Shown here piece after piece: positions 42,127 through 45,318 of a stretch of 45,318 bases of DNA (positions are counted from its first letter, which is position 1; each line of letters starts with the position of its first letter). The DNA comes from Oscillospiraceae bacterium. Its GTDB lineage: Bacteria; Bacillota; Clostridia; Oscillospirales; Oscillospiraceae. The DNA lies in contig JAHHRZ010000018.1 in NCBI GenBank assembly GCA_020025515.1, positions 1 through 45,318 on the forward strand, given 5' to 3'. Both the position numbers and the translations under genes were made by a program. Under the pieces are notes generated by a model that was not told the DNA's origin, did not search any database, and was given only the letters and a program-made list of their open reading frames with translations.

Positions 42127-42723
42127 ATGTTTTTATATACTAAAAAATTACAATACCCTGTGAAGATCAAAAATCCCAATCCCCATCTCGCTTCCCTGAT
42201 TATTTCGCAGTACGGAGGCCCTGACGGGGAACTTGGCGCCTCCCTGCGTTATCTCTCCCAACGCTATTCCATGCCCTTTGAAGAGCAAAAAGGTCTGCTG
42301 ACCGATATCGGGACGGAGGAATTGGGCCATCTGGAAATGATTGGTGCCATTGTGCACCAGCTGACCCGAAATCTCAAGACCAGCGACATTGAAAACAGTT
42401 CCTTTGCTCCCTATTTTGTGGATCATACCGTAGGGATCTATCCCGCCGCGGCAGCAGGTTTCCCCTGGAACGCTGCCTCCATGGCGGTGAAAGGCGACCC
42501 CATCACAGACCTGACAGAAGATCTTGCGGCGGAGCAAAAGGCCCGCACCACCTATGACAATATCCTGAGGCTCAGCGATGATCCGGATGTAAACGATGTC
42601 ATTCGGTTCCTGCGGGAGCGGGAAATCGTTCACTTCCAGCGTTTCGGTGAGGCAATTCAACTCATGCGTGAAAAACTGAATCAAAAAAATATTTACGCCA
42701 TGAATCCTGCTTTCGACGGGTAA
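42127..42723 (+). CDS. cotJC: Spore coat manganese catalase-like protein CotJC
   Basis: 198 residues. The start MFLYTKKLQYPVKIKNPNP and the four-helix ferritin-like core carry metal ligands: E in GGPDGELGASLRY, EE..H in DIGTEELGHLEMIG, E in DLAAEQKARTTY and E..H in REREIVHFQRFGEA. These are dimanganese catalase signatures. It probably detoxifies peroxide at the spore surface, forming a complex with CotJA/CotJB. AAGGAGG precedes the ATG. Confidence 0.95.
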   Translation: MFLYTKKLQYPVKIKNPNPHLASLIISQYGGPDGELGASLRYLSQRYSMPFEEQKGLLTDIGTEELGHLEMIGAIVHQLTRNLKTSDIENSSFAPYFVDHTVGIYPAAAAGFPWNAASMAVKGDPITDLTEDLAAEQKARTTYDNILRLSDDPDVNDVIRFLREREIVHFQRFGEAIQLMREKLNQKNIYAMNPAFDG

Positions 42724-42728
42724 AGCAC

Positions 42729-42766
42729 CGGGGTCGTCTCAAGCCACCGGCTTTGAGACGACCCCA
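42729..42766. terminator. Long hairpin between convergent cotJC and alcohol dehydrogenase
   Basis: GGGGTCGTCTCAA and TTGAGACGACCCC form a 13-pair stem with a short inner stem. T-tracts are poor on both sides, so it is terminator-like with moderate certainty. Confidence 0.6.
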
Positions 42767-42772
42767 TATGTC

Positions 42773-43825
42773 TTATCTTCCCTCTTCCAAGGCTGGGACA
42801 ATGGCAATTTTAATGACACCATCTTGTTTCTTTTCAAAAAGCGCATAGGCCTCTTCGATCCGGTTGAGCGGATAGACATGGGTGATGAGCGGCGTTGCAT
42901 CCAGCTTTCCCTCTGCAATAAGCCGCAGCACCTCGTCACAGTCGCAGCCGTCCACGCCGCCGAATTTGAATGTCAGGTTCTTTCCGTACATATTGGGAAG
43001 CGGCAGTGTCTGAGGACCATTGTAGAGCGCAACTACGGTTACCAGGCCGTTGGGACGTGCCGATTCCCATGCCATGCGGAAGGTTTCCTCCGTTCCTGCT
43101 ACCTCCAGCACAACATCCGCTCCACCATTGGGGCAGTGGCTTTCAAGGGTCTGAGGCAGTTCCTCAGGCGCAGTCACAAGAACCTGGGGGTAGTGCTCCT
43201 TCACAAAGGCCCGTCGCTGCGGGTCCCGCTCACAGATGATCACACAGGCAGGCTCTTTTAGCATGACACAAAGAAGGGTACAAATTCCCGTTGGCCCCGC
43301 TCCCAGAATCAGCACATGGTCCTCTTTTTGGATTTCAGAAATTCTGGCAGCCCAAAATCCCGTTGCCAGCACATCTCCCACAAACAATGCCTGCCGGTCA
43401 CTGACCTTGTGAGGAATCCGATTCAATCCCTGATCCGCATAAGGGACCCGAACATAGGCGGCCTGCCCTCCATCAATGCGGCATCCCAAAGCCCAGCCTC
43501 CGTTTGGATCTGTGCAGTTGTTCACAAACCCATGCCGGCAGAAAAAGCAGTCTCCGCAAAAGGTCTCCACATTTACAGTGACTCGATCACCGGGCTGAAC
43601 CTTCGTAACCTCAGATCCCACCGACTCTACCACGCCCACCATTTCATGTCCAAGGGTAATCCCGGGTACCGCTCTGGGCACCGATCCTTCTTTGATGTGC
43701 AGATCGCTGGTGCAGATGCTGGACATGGTGACCCGCACCAGTGCGTCCTTCGGGTCAGTCAAACAAGGCACATCCTTTTCCAGCAGCCGGAACTGCCCCG
43801 GTGCCACATAGGTATATGCAAGCAT
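42773..43825 (-). CDS. Zinc-dependent medium-chain alcohol dehydrogenase
   Basis: 350 residues, AGGAGG before ATG 43825. Catalytic zinc ligands: Cys in SSICTSDLH, and GHE in LGHEMVGVVESVG. Structural zinc: CGDCFFCRHGFVNNC. Rossmann fold: LILGAGPTGICTLL, with ERD after the second strand suggesting NAD preference. It resembles threonine/sorbitol/butanediol dehydrogenase branches; substrate not predictable. It follows the deformylase gene by ten bases, so it is probably co-transcribed with it. Confidence 0.92.
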   Translation of the reverse strand: MLAYTYVAPGQFRLLEKDVPCLTDPKDALVRVTMSSICTSDLHIKEGSVPRAVPGITLGHEMVGVVESVGSEVTKVQPGDRVTVNVETFCGDCFFCRHGFVNNCTDPNGGWALGCRIDGGQAAYVRVPYADQGLNRIPHKVSDRQALFVGDVLATGFWAARISEIQKEDHVLILGAGPTGICTLLCVMLKEPACVIICERDPQRRAFVKEHYPQVLVTAPEELPQTLESHCPNGGADVVLEVAGTEETFRMAWESARPNGLVTVVALYNGPQTLPLPNMYGKNLTFKFGGVDGCDCDEVLRLIAEGKLDATPLITHVYPLNRIEEAYALFEKKQDGVIKIAIVPALEEGR

Positions 43826-43835
43826 ACGATGCCTC

Positions 43836-44246
43836 CTAAATCAAAACTCCATTGCAGTGATCCACTTCGTGTTGGATGATTTGCGCTGTCCAACCTCGGA
43901 ATGTACGGATTCTGGTTTGAAACTCCATGTTCTGATACCGAACCTTCACAGACTCATATCGTTTGGTCTTTCGCACTCCGGACAGGGACAGGCAGCCCTC
44001 CTCTGTGTCATATACTCCTTTGGTCTGAAGAAACTCCGGGTTCAACATCACCAAAGGGCTTCCGTTATCATCTATCACAATCACACGGCGCAAAACACCG
44101 ATCATATTGGCTGCAAGGCCCACGCATCGGTCCCGGTTGGCAAGCAAGGTGTCAAGAAGGTCCTGAGCCACAGCCAGGTCTTCTTTTGTGGCCGCATCGG
44201 ACTTCTGCATTAAAAACACTGGATCTTTCACAATTTCTCTTACCAC
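43836..44246 (-). CDS. def: Peptide deformylase, short clostridial type
   Basis: 136 residues from GTG 44246, seven bases after GGAGGG. Motif 2 EEGCLS and motif 3 QHEVDH supply the three metal ligands and catalytic Glu. Motif 1 reads GLAANMIG, where classical enzymes have GLAAxQ(I/V)G, so the oxyanion Gln is Met. This form is known among short clostridial deformylases. It should remove N-formyl groups, but activity with the Met variant is less certain. Confidence 0.88.
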   Translation of the reverse strand: MVREIVKDPVFLMQKSDAATKEDLAVAQDLLDTLLANRDRCVGLAANMIGVLRRVIVIDDNGSPLVMLNPEFLQTKGVYDTEEGCLSLSGVRKTKRYESVKVRYQNMEFQTRIRTFRGWTAQIIQHEVDHCNGVLI

Positions 44247-44360
44247 TGCATTCCCTCCGTCGTTTTTAGTTGGAATGGGTTTTACATGGCCCGCTCCCCA
44301 AACGCATCTGCTGCCAGATCATAAAACAATTTTTTCCTCAATCAAAACCGCAGCAGCTTT

Positions 44361-44798
44361 TTATTTCCGCCCTGTTTCCAGACGAGCAATGGCCTTTCTA
44401 TACTTTTCCGCCCGCTCCAGATCTCTGGGAGTGACACAGGGAAGGCGGCTGAGGTCACTGTTGTGCCGCAGGTCTGCCAATTTCACTATACGGGCCATGG
44501 GGTTCTCCTGTACACGCTCAATATAATCTGTGTACTCTTCCGTTTCTCTTCTTGTAAGGATATCCAGAGCCTCTAAAACAGGCTCCGGATATCCTTCCTG
44601 CCGCAAATCTTCCAGACATAAGCCGGTATCTTCCATCACATCATGCAGCAGTGCCGTTATGATGGTATCCTCATCTGACATTTGCTCTGCAAGATGGATG
44701 GGATGAAACACATAGGGGACCCCGGCCTTGTCCAGCTGATCTCTATGAGCGCGGTAGCACAGATTCATTGCTTTCCGAATCTGTTCCGTATATTGCAT
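44361..44798 (-). CDS. Small HD-domain phosphohydrolase, SpoT/Mesh1-like
   Basis: 145 residues. It matches the (p)ppGpp hydrolase half of RelA/SpoT: FHPIHLAEQM (His32 region), LLHDVMEDTG (His52-Asp53, Glu56-Asp57) and IVKLADLRHNSDLSR. There is no synthetase or regulatory domain, so it resembles a small alarmone hydrolase. Other HD hydrolases cannot be ruled out. Its ATG shares one base with the ridA stop (TAATG), hence coupled expression. Confidence 0.85.
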   Translation of the reverse strand: MQYTEQIRKAMNLCYRAHRDQLDKAGVPYVFHPIHLAEQMSDEDTIITALLHDVMEDTGLCLEDLRQEGYPEPVLEALDILTRRETEEYTDYIERVQENPMARIVKLADLRHNSDLSRLPCVTPRDLERAEKYRKAIARLETGRK

Positions 44799-45166
44799 TA
44801 TAAAACGGCAATGGCCTCAATCTCGCACAGAACATTCTTAGGCAGCTGCTTTACCGCTACACAGCTCCGTGCAGGCTTGCCTACGAAGTACTTGGCATAG
44901 ACTTCGTTGAAGGTGGCAAAATCGCCCATATCCGCCAGGAAACAGGTGGTCTTGATTACCTTGCTCAAATCGGTTCCGGCTGCTTCCAAAATGGCGCTGA
45001 CATTGCGGCAGCTCATTTCTGCCTGGGCAGCGATTCCCTGAGGCACCTGACCATTGGCCGGGTCAACGGGGATCTGCCCGGAGGTATAAACAAAATTTCC
45101 CACTACATAGCCCTGAGAGTAGGGGCCGATTGCGCCGGGGGCACGGTCTGTTTCAATTCTAGTCAT
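44798..45166 (-). CDS. ridA: RidA family enamine/imine deaminase
   Basis: 122 residues. Signatures: GPYSQG, YTSGQIPVDP, RNVSAILEAAG and ARSCVAVKQLPKNVLCEIEAIA (active-site Arg and the C-terminal Glu). It hydrolyses reactive enamines such as 2-aminoacrylate made by PLP enzymes. Length is standard for trimeric RidA. First gene of a probable ridA-HD-def-adh operon; the 114-base spacer before def may carry a separate signal. Confidence 0.96.
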   Translation of the reverse strand: MTRIETDRAPGAIGPYSQGYVVGNFVYTSGQIPVDPANGQVPQGIAAQAEMSCRNVSAILEAAGTDLSKVIKTTCFLADMGDFATFNEVYAKYFVGKPARSCVAVKQLPKNVLCEIEAIAVL

Positions 45167-45202
45167 GATTGCACGTTCCTTTCTTGTATGAAATTCTCTA
45201 TC

Positions 45203-45230
45203 ATTATACCACAGTTTCCATCAGATGCAA
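45203..45230 (-). promoter_or_regulatory. Promoter of ridA operon
   Basis: Minus strand: TTGCAT (45230-45225), 16 bases ending CTGTGG, TATAAT (45208-45203). The start ATG is 37 bases downstream of the -10 box. Confidence 0.8.
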
Positions 45231-45318
45231 AGCCTTTCCGTCTCTTCCCTGCTGACCAAAGAACTGTAGGTGTTACAATGATATGTGACACATGAAAAAA
45301 AGAATAGCGAATAGGAAT

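Noticed and set aside
45293..45318. ATG followed by AAAAAAAGA at the right edge (possible plus-strand gene start).
   Set aside because: Only nine codons are visible and no ribosome site precedes the ATG.
1..45318. CRISPR arrays, insertion sequences or prophage genes.
   Set aside because: No regularly spaced repeats, transposase, integrase or phage structural motifs were seen on either strand.

Overview
The window reads as chromosomal DNA of a spore-forming, Gram-positive Clostridia bacterium. The gene content best fits the gut Oscillospiraceae and relatives. Pointers are the IspH-S1 fusion, ScpA/ScpB, GerW/YtfJ, CotJ spore-coat genes, a tyrosine T-box leader, a tandem-OB SSB-like protein and sigma-A-type promoters with strong Shine-Dalgarno sequences. 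Assignment is by gene content only; no rRNA is present. Most genes lie on the minus strand. I saw no phage, insertion sequence or CRISPR array.

Layout. 1-5827 (minus): most of a giant secreted subtilisin-like protease that runs off the left edge, with an internal dockerin-like module and a cohesin-like module at the edge. 5828-6602: a 775-base gap holding the protease promoter, two minus-strand terminators, a decayed tRNA-Leu 3' fragment and the promoter of a rhomboid-like gene (6603-7478). 7685-16905 (minus): a Dabb protein, then a tight cluster M50 protease-scpA-scpB-DUF2953-gerW-D,D-carboxypeptidase-rluB-flavoprotein-cmk-ispH/S1, transcribed from 16.99 kb downward with an extra near-perfect promoter before cmk. 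17-21.4 kb: an SSB-like protein, an ABC exporter, an RluA-type pseudouridine synthase and an M20 peptidase. 21.7-27.4 kb: two tandem paralogues that fuse a YidC/Oxa1 insertase-like domain to an alkaline-phosphatase/LTA-synthase-like domain; this is the most unusual locus.

27.6-45.3 kb: dapA; a T-box(Tyr)-controlled metallo-hydrolase-tyrS operon; the dxs-tlyA-nadK-argR-(membrane protein)-recN operon; asp23-nusB-(TsaD paralogue)-xseA-xseB-ispA; a sporulation pair encoding a CotJA-CotJB fusion and CotJC; and ridA-HD hydrolase-deformylase-alcohol dehydrogenase.

How genes work together. Isoprenoid synthesis is represented three times: dxs (entry), ispH (last step) and ispA (prenyl chain). Chromosome segregation and DNA repair are represented by scpAB, recN and xseAB. 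Sporulation is represented by gerW, cotJ and the D,D-carboxypeptidase. Several promoters share a TGTGG block just before the -10 box, which looks like a local TRTG extended -10 preference. Annotation is by motif reading only; no homology search was run.
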